From NCBI GenBank assembly GCA_900074745.1, contig LT598462.1:372001-436000 (forward strand): 64,000 nucleotides of DNA, read 5' to 3'. A program made the position numbers and the translations under genes. Origin of the DNA: Lachancea mirantina (taxonomy: Eukaryota; Ascomycota; Saccharomycetes; Saccharomycetales; Saccharomycetaceae). Shown here one piece after another: positions 47,600-57,656 of this stretch. A model generated the notes under the pieces. The model was not told where the DNA came from and did not search any database. It saw nothing but the letters and a program-made list of their open reading frames with translations. The stretch's first letter is position 1. The number at the start of each line of letters is the position of its first letter.

Positions 47600-49336
47600 A
47601 TGACGAAGGACCACAGTCTGTCGAGCCGAGGAGGTTCGTTTTCTTCGGAAAATCAAGAACCCATTGATCCACGTTCACTGGAGTGGGATGGGCCCAGTGA
47701 TCGTGACAATCCACACAATTGGCCCACTTGGAGAAAATGGTTCACTACAATGACCGCTGCTGTTCTGTGTCTCGTTGTGACAATGGGATCCTCACTTTAC
47801 GTGAACGGTGTCCCCGAAATGGTCGTGAGATATCACTACAGTCAAACTCTAGCGCTTGCGGGTCTCACATTCTATTTGCTCGGACTTTCTACCGTGATAG
47901 GCGCACCTCTCAGCGAAGTTTTCGGACGCAAACCCATTTATCTCGTTTCATTGCCGGTTTCAATGTTGTTCACGATGGGAGTTGCGCTGTCCAATGGCCA
48001 CATGCGGATCGTCTTGCCCATGCGGTTTTTCTCTGGTGTTTTTGCTTCTCCCGCGCTTTCGGTTGCATCCGGAACCATTGTCGACATTTGGGACATGGAC
48101 GAAATATCCATCGCTATGGCTTTCTTTTGCTTAGCTCCCTTTTTGGGTCCAATTATTAGTCCTGTGATTGCAAGCTTTGCTGCCGAAAAGCAAGGCTGGA
48201 GATGGGCCACGTACATTCAGTTGTTTGCCGGTGGAATGATCATGCCATTCATAGTTTTCATGTCTGAGACTCATAAGACCGTCATTTTAACGAAAAGAGC
48301 CAAGAAACGGAAAATGAATCTCATAACTCCATCTAAAGAAGACCAAAAAAAATTTTTAAAGCTTACTTTGACGATCACAGTTTTTCGACCTCTAAAGATG
48401 TTGGTTGTTGAACCTACCGTGCTTGTGTTCTCAATCTACGTCGCATTTATTTTTGCTGTTCTTTTCGCATTTTTCGAAGCATACCCTGTCATTTTCCGTG
48501 GTGTTTACCACATGAGTCCCGGATTGGCTGGATTGGCATTTTTGGGTATCGGTGTTGGGCTTTGGATAGGTGCTGTTTTCTACATCATAGTCGATCGTCG
48601 GTTATTCTTCCCACCTCCGCCAGAGGGAACAGAGCCGCTTCAGTCGGAAGTTTCCAATAGAACAAGGCCTTACCGTGGATTTAGAGATCCTCAAACAAAT
48701 GAACTTTTGCCCATGAAACCCGAGAAACTTTTGCTCATTTGCAAAGTTGGATCCATTGCGCTTCCTATAAGTCTATTCTGGCAAGGCTGGACTGCAAGGG
48801 AAAATGTACATTGGATGGCTCCTCTAGCAGCCGGTGTTCCATTTGGGTTTGGTCTTATTCTGATTTTCTTCACTGTCATAATGTATTTTTCCACAATTTA
48901 TCCCCCATTATATGTGGCATCTGCATTGGCCGCGAATAACATGCTGCGGTATGTGACTAGTTGTGTGTTCCCCTTATTCACGATTCAAATGTATGAAAAG
49001 ATGCATATTAGCTGGGCTAGCTCCTTCTTTGCTTTCGTTTGCATTGCCATGGTACCTGTTCCATGGATTTTCGAAAGATACGGTGAGCAAATGCGTAAGC
49101 GGTCCACCTTTGGGTTTGATGCCTTGGCTGCGGAAATGGAAGACGACAGGGCATCTCATAGGTCACGTCGTTCTAGCACCATTGGGAGACCAGGAAAATC
49201 GGCAGATTTGAAGCAAGTCTCAACTAAAGAGGGTCAAGATCATAAAAGCCTCACGGACGCTGAATTAAGTTACTTCCACAATCTATCCGAAAATGAGGTT
49301 CCAAATACAGCGGACACAAGCGGTGATGAAAAATAG
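47600..49336 (+). CDS. TPO4: Tpo4-like polyamine/H+ antiporter (DHA1 family)
   Basis: A 578-residue plasma-membrane transporter of the major facilitator superfamily, orthologue of Tpo4 (YOR273C, 659 aa), which exports spermine, spermidine and putrescine. Family blocks: the pre-membrane PIDPRSLEWDGPSDRDNPHN, motif A-like GLSTVIGAPLSEVFGRKPIY between spans 2 and 3, RFFSGVFASPALSVASGTI, and MLRYVTSCVFPLFTIQMYEKM near the last spans; twelve hydrophobic segments in all. The frame is open for 49 codons upstream but starts right behind a stop and has no ATG, so 47600 is taken. The C-terminal tail is hydrophilic and shorter than in yeast. It converges on YTM1, 182 bp between stops. Confidence 0.96.
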   Translation: MTKDHSLSSRGGSFSSENQEPIDPRSLEWDGPSDRDNPHNWPTWRKWFTTMTAAVLCLVVTMGSSLYVNGVPEMVVRYHYSQTLALAGLTFYLLGLSTVIGAPLSEVFGRKPIYLVSLPVSMLFTMGVALSNGHMRIVLPMRFFSGVFASPALSVASGTIVDIWDMDEISIAMAFFCLAPFLGPIISPVIASFAAEKQGWRWATYIQLFAGGMIMPFIVFMSETHKTVILTKRAKKRKMNLITPSKEDQKKFLKLTLTITVFRPLKMLVVEPTVLVFSIYVAFIFAVLFAFFEAYPVIFRGVYHMSPGLAGLAFLGIGVGLWIGAVFYIIVDRRLFFPPPPEGTEPLQSEVSNRTRPYRGFRDPQTNELLPMKPEKLLLICKVGSIALPISLFWQGWTARENVHWMAPLAAGVPFGFGLILIFFTVIMYFSTIYPPLYVASALAANNMLRYVTSCVFPLFTIQMYEKMHISWASSFFAFVCIAMVPVPWIFERYGEQMRKRSTFGFDALAAEMEDDRASHRSRRSSTIGRPGKSADLKQVSTKEGQDHKSLTDAELSYFHNLSENEVPNTADTSGDEK

Positions 49337-49518
49337 AATTACAGTTATGGTCAATTAGCTACTAGGGTTGAGCTAGAATTATTTAGTTTGAAGTTACAAG
49401 CAAGCATATTCGCGTTTGATCACCACAGTGGTACCGATAGTATTTTCTCGTCTTAAGATGCCGATACCTCATATCTTACATTTATCTAGAACTTTTTATT
49501 AATTTTAATCTGCTAATG

Positions 49519-50859
49519 CTAGTTCTTAAAAATATTGTCACCCTTGTTGATCTGTAGTTTCTTGTCTTGACCACCGCTGAGGATGCCAACGTTCTTGGCC
49601 CATTTGACGCAAAATACCTTGTCGTTGACGCCTTTTACAACGTCACTTTCTCGAGTGATGGTGTACATCGCCGTATTAGACCGCACATCCCATACTTTTA
49701 CAGTTCCATCGTGAGATCCTGAGCAGAGTAAATAATCATTCTCTGGGCAAGTATCCAGGGAAACGACAAAGTTTTTATGACCATTTAGTTGTTGTTGAGT
49801 AATCTTTGAAGAGGAATTTACCCTAGGATCATGCAACGTGATGTGCCTTGCGCTCGAGCCACATGCCAAAAGATTCAAATTTGTCATTTGCGCAATGGAG
49901 AGAAGCGAATATGAAGTAGTCTTGGTATCGACACATCTCGCAGAAACCAAGTCCCAGGTCTTAATGGAATGGTCCTGGGATGCAGAATACGCAATTGTGT
50001 TGTCACGAGCATCAAAGATGACACCTTCGACGGGTGCGTTATGTGAATCCATGATCGAAAGCGGCGCACGTCTTCTGACGGAACCTTCTTTCAAGGCGAG
50101 CCTTCTTCTTTTTTTCGCAGCATAAGAAACACCGTTTCCGAGGGCGTCGTTGATATCGATTGCCATCATGTCTTTGAAATTGGTAGACCATAACGCAAGC
50201 GAACGATCGTAAGATGCGGAAATGATTCTATCCTGGCAAACTGCGACAGAAACGACAGGTGCCTTGTGGCCTTCCAAGATGGCGAGCGTTTTACCTTCTT
50301 CAACATCATCGGCATCGTCATTGAGGGCGCCATTGCTGATTTGCTCGTTTTTGGTTTTCCATAGCCGAAGTGTCCGGTCGTTGGCGCCAGAAACGATCCT
50401 GGTGTCTGAGATATATTTCACAGCGCGAATGGCGCCAGTGTGACCACCGTACTGTTTCTCCACCTTCCCCGAGTGATTGTATGTGCGTACGACACCGTCG
50501 TACGCACCAGTCACAATTTGAGACCCACCAACGTCAACAGCACTGACCCAGTCCTCGTTGTTGAAACTGCTTAGATACGACGGAGGAAGCACCGCACGCG
50601 TATATTCCAAATTCAAGAGCGATTCCGAGGAAAGACCCTGCTTCGTGAGATACTCGTCTAGGGATGTGCGAAGCAATTCACCGTCTATGAGGAAATCGAA
50701 CGGAACGGCTTGTTCTAGTTTCAACAGGTGGTTAACGATTTCCGACAAACCGTATCTCTTCAGTGTTACGGGCGCGAAAAGAGCCGTGTCTTCGATCTGA
50801 AGCGAGTCATCTTGTTCTCGCGTGAAGAAACGGACCTTTACTTGTGCAGTTTCGCTCAT
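49519..50859 (-). CDS. YTM1: Ytm1, WD-repeat ribosome-assembly factor
   Basis: A 446-residue nucleolar protein of the Nop7-Erb1-Ytm1 complex required for 27S pre-rRNA processing and 60S subunits. N-terminal NLE/ubiquitin-like domain (about 5-85, QVKVRFFTREQDDSL, LKRYGLSEIVNHLL, DFLIDGELLRTSL), which the AAA ATPase Rea1 pulls on for release, then seven WD repeats, for example DRTLRLWKTKN, DHSIKTWDLVSARC and SGSHDGTVKVWDVRS, ending INKGDNIFKN as in yeast. The start at 50859 matches the yeast N-terminus; the frame runs 25 codons further upstream. PAC and RRPE promoter elements, hallmarks of ribosome-biogenesis genes, lie 42-75 bp upstream. Confidence 0.98.
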   Translation of the reverse strand: MSETAQVKVRFFTREQDDSLQIEDTALFAPVTLKRYGLSEIVNHLLKLEQAVPFDFLIDGELLRTSLDEYLTKQGLSSESLLNLEYTRAVLPPSYLSSFNNEDWVSAVDVGGSQIVTGAYDGVVRTYNHSGKVEKQYGGHTGAIRAVKYISDTRIVSGANDRTLRLWKTKNEQISNGALNDDADDVEEGKTLAILEGHKAPVVSVAVCQDRIISASYDRSLALWSTNFKDMMAIDINDALGNGVSYAAKKRRRLALKEGSVRRRAPLSIMDSHNAPVEGVIFDARDNTIAYSASQDHSIKTWDLVSARCVDTKTTSYSLLSIAQMTNLNLLACGSSARHITLHDPRVNSSSKITQQQLNGHKNFVVSLDTCPENDYLLCSGSHDGTVKVWDVRSNTAMYTITRESDVVKGVNDKVFCVKWAKNVGILSGGQDKKLQINKGDNIFKN

Positions 50860-50901
50860 AATGGTGGCTTTATGCGACTGTCTTGATGCTTGGAAATCGA
50901 T

Positions 50902-50933
50902 GCGATGAGATGAGATGAGCTCAAAATTTTTCA
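50902..50933 (-). promoter_or_regulatory. PAC and RRPE elements of the YTM1 promoter
   Basis: GCGATGAG (PAC) at 50902-50909, and TGAAAAATTTT (RRPE, read on the minus strand) at 50923-50933. The pair is typical of ribosome-biogenesis promoters in yeasts, recognised by Dot6/Tod6 (PAC) and Stb3 (RRPE). Both match the known consensus exactly. Confidence 0.8.
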
Positions 50934-52458
50934 TTTTTCACCACCAGAAACTGGTCTACAGTAGAAAATAGACCATGAGTACCAACCCGAAGCCCATCTC
51001 GGCAACATTCCCATCATCAAATGGCCCGAACTGACTCAATACAGCTCCCTTGCTCTACACTTACAAGATCATGTTCTATTTAATTGTTTGCACCACACTC
51101 TAACATCTTACTTCCTCCTACAAACTACATGTACCGCTTGCGCAGTTACCGACCGCGCCTAGCAAAGCTATTCGGCTCGGACAGTATGAGGACGCTCACG
51201 ATTGGGGTTTCTCTTGCCGTTCTTTTCCCCTCTGATCATCTACGGAATAACTAGATGGCACAGTGAATAGAAGGCTTGTAAAATTTCGTATCAGCCATTT
51301 GGAAAGAGGAAGAGCTCAATAGCTGGGGCGAGAGTCTTTTTCACTGTTTACTTAGGGAGCCGGGTAATAGTTGTGATGACGATTTAGAGGAGGGCTGCGT
51401 GGGTGTTAATAGTAAATTGATTAATGGTTTGGGGTGGGCAGTAGGTTTGCAATTTATTTGCTGATAATTTTACATTTATTTTCGCAGTCTACGGGCGGTG
51501 TTCCCTTAATTTAGTGCTTCTGGCTGGTCTTGATACTGTCACTCAAATTTTTCTTGTGTTCTCTCTACCGACGTTAAGCGATGTTAAAGGTAGATATATA
51601 TCTGGATGTGGCATAGTAGAGAATACAATCAATACTACAAACACTGGGGGTGCTAGAGACGTCATCGGTGTTGTGGTAAAATAAAGAGCATACATAGACG
51701 ATTTGCATACGATTTGTAGACAATTCTAAATCACGTGACTAGCTGAAAGAAACCGTTCAAACCTGTCATGCACGGATTTATCGCGCCGCTGTCCACTGTG
51801 CGTACAATAATGTGTACGTCAGCTGGTAAGTCGAGCTCCAAAAGGTCCTCCCTGTCAACGGCGCCAACGTAGTCGCGTTTTCCCGTTTGTTTCCCGTTTG
51901 TTTCCCGCGCCCGCTGTTTCCATTTTGGCCTACTCAAATTTTAATCTTCCAAAAAATGAAAAATAATGATTATGTAATTATTATGATCGCTTTCTACGTC
52001 TTTTATTTATCACTTTATACTTATCTAACATGATGGTCACGTGATTGATAGGGTCCCATGAATGTCACTTTGCACGCAATATATCATTTTACATTGGGAT
52101 TGCGCCATTTCTCTCCGCAACTACAGCGCTACAAAGATATCTCCACGTCGCTACTCATGCTAGTCTTGTGTTCACTCTTAACAATCTTCTTTTTAACTTC
52201 TCTTGCTCCTGGGAACCCTAATCACCACACACGATAGCCCAGATAGCTCGCTCGCTACTCGAAAATGACTCATTTCGACTCACGCCGGTACCGGCTTCCT
52301 CTTTTTTTCGCTAGATTTTCTCCATCGGCGCATAATGCAAAAGAAAGTTAACCAAATCCATCGTGAAAGTGAAAAATTGCAAAGTGAGCGATCTTAATAA
52401 ATAAGCCAGATTGCGAATCAAACTTCAACCCAAAGTCATTGAAGTAAAATTATTTATC
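50934..52458. promoter_or_regulatory. Long divergent intergenic region YTM1 / FSF1
   Basis: About 1.5 kb without a recognisable gene. Two TCACGTGA palindromes, at 51731-51738 and 52038-52045. A 41-codon frame from 51129 is probably chance. Confidence 0.5.
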
Positions 52459-53442
52459 ATGGCGTCCTCCGTATCTGGTCCACTGCCTCTTCCAGAATCG
52501 CGTTTCGATCTCTCCACGTACTGGGGCCGAGTTCGTCACTGTACTGAGATCGCAGACCCATTCATGCTTCTTACAACGAAAAAAGACCTGAAACAGGCCA
52601 AAGATATCATTGCTGCATACCGTCATGGTGAACTACAACATACAACACCCGAGTTCTGGCTTGCCAAGAAACAACTCGATTCGACGGTTCACCCAGATAC
52701 CGGAGAAACCGTGCTTCTACCATTCCGCATGTCCTGTTGCGTTCTTTCAAACCTGGTTGTTACCGCCGGTATGTTGACACCGGGTCTTGGAACTGTGGGA
52801 ACCATGTTCTGGCAATGGGCAAATCAGTCGCTAAATGTTGCAATCAACTCTGCCAACTCTAATAAATCGCATCCAATGTCTACGCAACAACTCATTGCCA
52901 ACTACAGTATGGCTGTCACTGCGTCCTGTGGTGTTGCTGTTGGCCTCAATAAGCTTGTTCCACGCTTGAAAAACGTTTCTGCCGGTACAAAACTCGTGCT
53001 TGGCCGCCTAGTGCCTTTCGCGGCAGTGGTCAGCGCCGGTATCATCAACGTTTTTTTGATGAGAGGGGACGAAATCCGTAAAGGTATTTCAGTGTTCGAT
53101 GAAGAGGGCAACGAGGTTGGTAAGTCTAAGAAGGCAGCGTTTTTGGCGGTAGGAGAGACCGCTTTGAGTAGAGTCATCAATGCCACTCCCATCATGGTCA
53201 TTCCACCTTTGCTCCTAGTGAGACTCCAAAGAGGTATTCTGAAGGGTAAAAATCTTGGGCTGCAAACTGCTGCCAACCTAGGACTAATCATTGGTACTTC
53301 TTTCGCAGTCTTGCCCTTTGCATTAGCTGTTTTCCCCCAGTACCAGTGCATACACCTCAGCAAGCTGGAAAAAGAGCTAGCGGACAAAAAGGACAAAAAT
53401 GGGAAAATTATAGACAAAGTTTACTTCAACAGGGGTATGTAA
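52459..53442 (+). CDS. FSF1: Fsf1, mitochondrial sideroflexin
   Basis: A 327-residue member of the sideroflexin family, the same length as S. cerevisiae Fsf1 (YOR271C). Human SFXN1 imports serine into mitochondria; the yeast substrate is not settled. Family marks: LPLPESRFDLSTYWGRVRHC near the N-terminus (FDLSTYWGR), LLTTKKDLKQAKDIIAAYR, DSTVHPDTGETVLLPFRMSC (about 73-92), QWANQSLNVAINSANSN, and four or five membrane spans in the C-terminal two thirds. Open frame upstream lacks ATG, so 52459 is taken. It converges on ERG12 with 129 bp between stops. Confidence 0.96.
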   Translation: MASSVSGPLPLPESRFDLSTYWGRVRHCTEIADPFMLLTTKKDLKQAKDIIAAYRHGELQHTTPEFWLAKKQLDSTVHPDTGETVLLPFRMSCCVLSNLVVTAGMLTPGLGTVGTMFWQWANQSLNVAINSANSNKSHPMSTQQLIANYSMAVTASCGVAVGLNKLVPRLKNVSAGTKLVLGRLVPFAAVVSAGIINVFLMRGDEIRKGISVFDEEGNEVGKSKKAAFLAVGETALSRVINATPIMVIPPLLLVRLQRGILKGKNLGLQTAANLGLIIGTSFAVLPFALAVFPQYQCIHLSKLEKELADKKDKNGKIIDKVYFNRGM

Positions 53443-53571
53443 ATCTCACGATATAGTCAGATAATGACGTCAACTCATTTCATTTGTTTCGAAATTAATG
53501 CTTCTTGAGAGGGTCTCAAATGCTATACATCTATCTGCAAAATATCAAAAAAGTGGTTGATTGGATTACAG

Positions 53572-54819
53572 CTAATGGACCCACGAGAGAGGACCCCCGT
53601 TGGGCAACAGCACGCTGTCAATTTCTTCCACTGTGGTGTCTCTGGCGAAAACAGTGGCAAGCGACGCGACGTGACCCTTAAGCTTTTCGGAAGAAACGTA
53701 ACTGCACCCCATTCCTCCCAAGCCCGTGCTCAAGCTCACGTACCCGTGGTCTTTCTGTAATTGGCTTTTGAACTCGTCAATCTCACTGTCGCTGGCATTC
53801 TTGTCTATCAAAGTTAAAGCACATCCACCTCCTCCAGCGCCGGTAAGTTTAGTCGAGCCAATTTTCATCGTGTCGCTAAGACTTCTGATCACTTCGAGCC
53901 CCGGGTGAGACACGCCAAGGCTCACTAAGAGCCCATGGTTGAGGCGCACCAATTCGAGTAAAACTGGGTAGTTCTCATCTGACAAACTAGAGAGTATTTC
54001 GGCACCTCTTGTTGCGATGTGGCCCATCGCAGACAAAATTGGCTTGGTTATGAGGGGCTCGCGTTCGGCTAATTTCACAACATTTCCTACCAGTGTCTTG
54101 GTCGACCTGGGGATCTTGGTGTTGGTCAAAATTAAAGGAATCTGCGGGAAATCCAATATACGCTCGAATTTGATAGTGTTGTCGTCCTGACGCTGGAAAG
54201 AGACGGCGTTTCCGTAGGTCGCAACCGCATTGTCAATGCCCGAGGGCGTGCCATTGATACATTTTTCGCCAATAAAAGACCACGTATTAACGAAACTCAG
54301 ATCACTGTTGCTCAGTTTGTCACCCGAGTCGCTGATGTGACCGCCAAGGATACCCATCGCGAGCGCGAGACACACCGAAATCGACGCACTGGATCCCAAT
54401 CCCGCACCGATGGGCAATGTCGATTTCACTGTAAATTTCAGTCCCGTCTTGGCCCCACAGAGACATGTGTATAGGTACAGAAAGCAGTACGCAGCGTGGT
54501 AATGCAATGGGTCGTTTAAGTTTGCCAGCAGCGGTTCCAGGGCCACTCCAAGCTCTTGTGACAACTCATTGTGGCTCGAAGACGCAGCTGAAACGGCGCA
54601 CTCCTTCAGCACGGCTATGTCCTGCCTTTTCCACTTATTATCGAGCTTGATATCTGGGAAATCCAGCTCTATCACGTTTTCATCGTCAGTAGCGGTAACA
54701 AGCAGATACGATCTCAATGACGACACGCTCGCGGCGATTACGGGCTCTTTGAACACCGCTGAGTGCTCGCCAAAGATAATGACTTTCCCCGGAGCAGACG
54801 TGACAATCGGAAGCGACAT
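53572..54819 (-). CDS. ERG12: Mevalonate kinase
   Basis: A 415-residue GHMP-family kinase that makes mevalonate-5-phosphate, the substrate of Erg8. N-terminal SAPGKVIIFGEHSAVFKEP (8-26), the ATP loop PIGAGLGSSASISVCLA at 136-152, CINGTPSGIDNAVATYG with the likely catalytic Asp, and the C-terminal KLTGAGGGGCALTLID motif are all in place. In S. cerevisiae it is YMR208W on the chromosome XIII track; here it is interleaved between FSF1 and VPH1 of the other track. Divergent from VPH1. Confidence 0.98.
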   Translation of the reverse strand: MSLPIVTSAPGKVIIFGEHSAVFKEPVIAASVSSLRSYLLVTATDDENVIELDFPDIKLDNKWKRQDIAVLKECAVSAASSSHNELSQELGVALEPLLANLNDPLHYHAAYCFLYLYTCLCGAKTGLKFTVKSTLPIGAGLGSSASISVCLALAMGILGGHISDSGDKLSNSDLSFVNTWSFIGEKCINGTPSGIDNAVATYGNAVSFQRQDDNTIKFERILDFPQIPLILTNTKIPRSTKTLVGNVVKLAEREPLITKPILSAMGHIATRGAEILSSLSDENYPVLLELVRLNHGLLVSLGVSHPGLEVIRSLSDTMKIGSTKLTGAGGGGCALTLIDKNASDSEIDEFKSQLQKDHGYVSLSTGLGGMGCSYVSSEKLKGHVASLATVFARDTTVEEIDSVLLPNGGPLSWVH

Positions 54820-55232
54820 TGGAGCACAATTGGCTATGGTGGTGATGTGTCGACTCGTTTACATATTTTCTCATGAAATAGCGAGTTTCTACGATTCTGG
54901 AACGATTAACGATAGCCATATCAAACTCGAGCGAAAACCTTCGTTCTTGATGATAGACAAATTAGTCACGTGGTTGATAGTTTCGTACAATATTACACAA
55001 AAGGTGGGTAACTTCAAACGATAACATGTGCTAATCATGTGACTAGAGTTACCTATTTCCGTATAATGTTATATTTGTTTAAGTGAGGGTAACCTTTTGC
55101 GAATTGCCAGTAGACCAGGTGATGGATTCTCAATTCATAGAAAAGATATATCAACTTTTTATTACCCAGGGGTTTTAGTAAAGATCACAACAACTAGAAG
55201 TCCTAAAGTGAGCTTGACCCTTGATTCAAGGA
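54820..55232. promoter_or_regulatory. Divergent promoter region ERG12 / VPH1
   Basis: 412 bp. A TCACGTGG E-box is at 54967-54974 and an ATCATGTGACTAG near 55034. No gene seen. Confidence 0.5.
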
Positions 55233-57656
55233 ATGTCAGACGTTGTGTTGAAGGATGAGGCCATTTTCCGGTCTGCGGAAATGTCGCTTATCCAGCTTTA
55301 TATTCCGCAGGAAGTTTCCAGGGACGCTGTTTATGGGATTGGAGAAATCGGGCTGGTACAGTTTCGAGACTTGAATACCAAAGTGAAGGCGTTCCAACGG
55401 ACCTTTGTGAAGGAAATCCGCCGTTTGGACAATTTGCAACGTCAATACCGGTACTTTCATTCTTTACTTGTCAAGCACAATATCAAGTTGTATGAAGAGT
55501 TCGAGGACGAAAAAACGTTTTCGTTACCACCCAGTACGTCCAGCATCGATGACCATGTCGACAGCGGAACGCTTTTGGAAGACCGGATGGTGCAATTGGT
55601 GGAGGCTAGCGAGCAGCTCGAAAAGCAAAAAGCGGACCTCGAGCAGAACAGATTCGTGTTGCAAGCCGGAGACTCGTTTTTCGGCGGGGTTGGTAAACAA
55701 GACTCCGAAGCAGACATGCCACCGCAATCCATTTCGTTTGTCACGGGTGTGATTCCCAGATCTAAGGTCAGCAGCCTCGAGCAGATTTTGTGGAGAGTGC
55801 TCAGAGGCAATCTGTTGTTCAAACGCATCGAAGTCCCAGGATTGGTGTACGATGCGAAGCTCAAGGAACCTGTTTACAAGGACGCGTTCATTGTTTTCTC
55901 GCACGGTGCGTTGATCATGCAACGTATCCGTAAGATTGCCGAATCTCTGGACGCGAACTTGTACGACATTAGCGAGAGCCAGGACGAAAGATCCGAGCAA
56001 CTCTCGAAAGTGAACACGAGCCTTTCAGACGTGAACACAGTCTTGGATTCGACTACAAAAAGCCTCGAGACCGAGCTTTATGCGCTTGCCAAGGAATTGG
56101 ATGGGTGGAACAAATCCGTTTCGCGTGAAAAGGCGCTTTACGAAACTTTGAACCTTTTCAACTACGACTCTAATCGTAAAACGCTTATTGGTGAAGGCTG
56201 GGTGCCCACGGACGAGCTTGAAGACCTACAAGAGCATCTTTCGACGCTAACGGCGAATCTTGGTGTTGACGTTCCGTCGCTAATCCAAGTTATGGAAACC
56301 AACAGAACTCCTCCGACGTTCCATAGGACCAACAAGTTCACGGAAGGCTTTCAAAACATTTGCGACTGTTACGGCATTGCCACTTATCGTGAAATCAATC
56401 CCGGTCTGCCCACCATTGTGACTTTCCCTTTTTTGTTTGCCGTTATGTTTGGCGATATGGGTCACGGTATGTTGATGACAATGGCTGCTTCTCTGCTTGT
56501 CATTTACGAGAAACAAATCGGTAGAATGAAAAGGGACGAAATTTTCGACATGGCCTTTTCGGGAAGATACATTGTGTTGCTCATGGGTCTGTTTTCGATC
56601 TACACCGGTTTCCTCTACAATGATATGTTTTCGAAATCGTTGACCATTTTCAAATCTGGTTGGAAATGGCCTGAACACTGGGAATTGGGCGAAACGATAT
56701 TTGCCAAACAAGTGGGCACTTATGCATTTGGGTTGGATCACGCTTGGCACGGTACTGAGAACGGTTTATTGTTTGCCAACTCTTACAAGATGAAGCTGTC
56801 CGTGTTGTTGGGTTTCATCCACATGACTTACTCGTACATGTTCTCTTTGGCGAATGACATTTATTTCAAAAATTGGATTAACATCGTGGGCAATTTTGTC
56901 CCAGGTCTATTGTTCATGCAGGGCATTTTCGGCTACTTGTCGATTTGTATTGTATACAAGTGGACTATCGATTGGGTTAAGGATGGCAGGCCAGCACCAG
57001 GTCTATTGAACACTCTAATTAACATGTTCCTATCACCTGGAACCGTTGAAGAAGAACTGTATCCTCATCAGGCGCAATTGCAGGTTTTCCTTTTGATTGT
57101 CGCCCTTATTTGTGTCCCATGTTTGCTACTGATCAAGCCCTTACATTTCAAGTTCACCCAAGGTAGGCACGAACATCAGCCACTTGCGGGCTCTGAAGAA
57201 GGCGTCGCGCAACAAGACCAAGAGAACGGTCTCCTCGAGGACGAAGATGACGACGAAAACGAGGGAGGCCACGGCGAGGAATTCGGCGACGTTGTTATTC
57301 ACCAGGTGATCCATACCATTGAATTCTGCTTGAACTGTGTCTCGCACACCGCGTCTTACTTACGTTTGTGGGCGTTGTCGCTTGCGCACGCGCAGTTGTC
57401 TTCTGTGCTCTGGACTATGACCATTCAAATTGCGTTCGGTATGACCGGTTTTGTCGGTGTGGTGATGACCGTGGTGCTCTTTGGAATGTGGTTCGTGCTG
57501 ACTTGCGTCATTTTGGTCGTTATGGAAGGTACTTCTGCCATGTTGCATTCGTTGCGTCTACACTGGGTCGAATCCATGTCCAAGTTTTTCGAAGGTGAGG
57601 GAACTCCTTACGAGCCATTCAAATTCCACTGTGTCGGCTTTGAGGTTCCTGCATAA
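55233..57656 (+). CDS. VPH1: Vacuolar H+-ATPase V0 subunit a (Vph1 type)
   Basis: An 807-residue subunit a of the proton-translocating V0 sector. Cytosolic N-terminal half (about 1-390) with the start region EAIFRSAEMSLIQLYIPQEV and FVTGVIPRSKVSSLEQILWR; the membrane half begins near TIVTFPFLFAVMFGDMGHG. The essential proton-path Arg is R711 in SYLRLWALSLAHAQLS. The acidic loop near 655-675 and the C-terminal FKFHCVGFEVPA are typical. Position (between FSF1 and HRK1, as YOR270C) identifies it as the Vph1 rather than the Stv1 paralogue. The ATG at 55233 is preceded by four open codons lacking ATG. Confidence 0.98.
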   Translation: MSDVVLKDEAIFRSAEMSLIQLYIPQEVSRDAVYGIGEIGLVQFRDLNTKVKAFQRTFVKEIRRLDNLQRQYRYFHSLLVKHNIKLYEEFEDEKTFSLPPSTSSIDDHVDSGTLLEDRMVQLVEASEQLEKQKADLEQNRFVLQAGDSFFGGVGKQDSEADMPPQSISFVTGVIPRSKVSSLEQILWRVLRGNLLFKRIEVPGLVYDAKLKEPVYKDAFIVFSHGALIMQRIRKIAESLDANLYDISESQDERSEQLSKVNTSLSDVNTVLDSTTKSLETELYALAKELDGWNKSVSREKALYETLNLFNYDSNRKTLIGEGWVPTDELEDLQEHLSTLTANLGVDVPSLIQVMETNRTPPTFHRTNKFTEGFQNICDCYGIATYREINPGLPTIVTFPFLFAVMFGDMGHGMLMTMAASLLVIYEKQIGRMKRDEIFDMAFSGRYIVLLMGLFSIYTGFLYNDMFSKSLTIFKSGWKWPEHWELGETIFAKQVGTYAFGLDHAWHGTENGLLFANSYKMKLSVLLGFIHMTYSYMFSLANDIYFKNWINIVGNFVPGLLFMQGIFGYLSICIVYKWTIDWVKDGRPAPGLLNTLINMFLSPGTVEEELYPHQAQLQVFLLIVALICVPCLLLIKPLHFKFTQGRHEHQPLAGSEEGVAQQDQENGLLEDEDDDENEGGHGEEFGDVVIHQVIHTIEFCLNCVSHTASYLRLWALSLAHAQLSSVLWTMTIQIAFGMTGFVGVVMTVVLFGMWFVLTCVILVVMEGTSAMLHSLRLHWVESMSKFFEGEGTPYEPFKFHCVGFEVPA

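Noticed and set aside
51129-51254. 41-codon frame with basic N-terminus and hydrophobic middle
   Set aside because: Too short to separate from chance, and no known relative.
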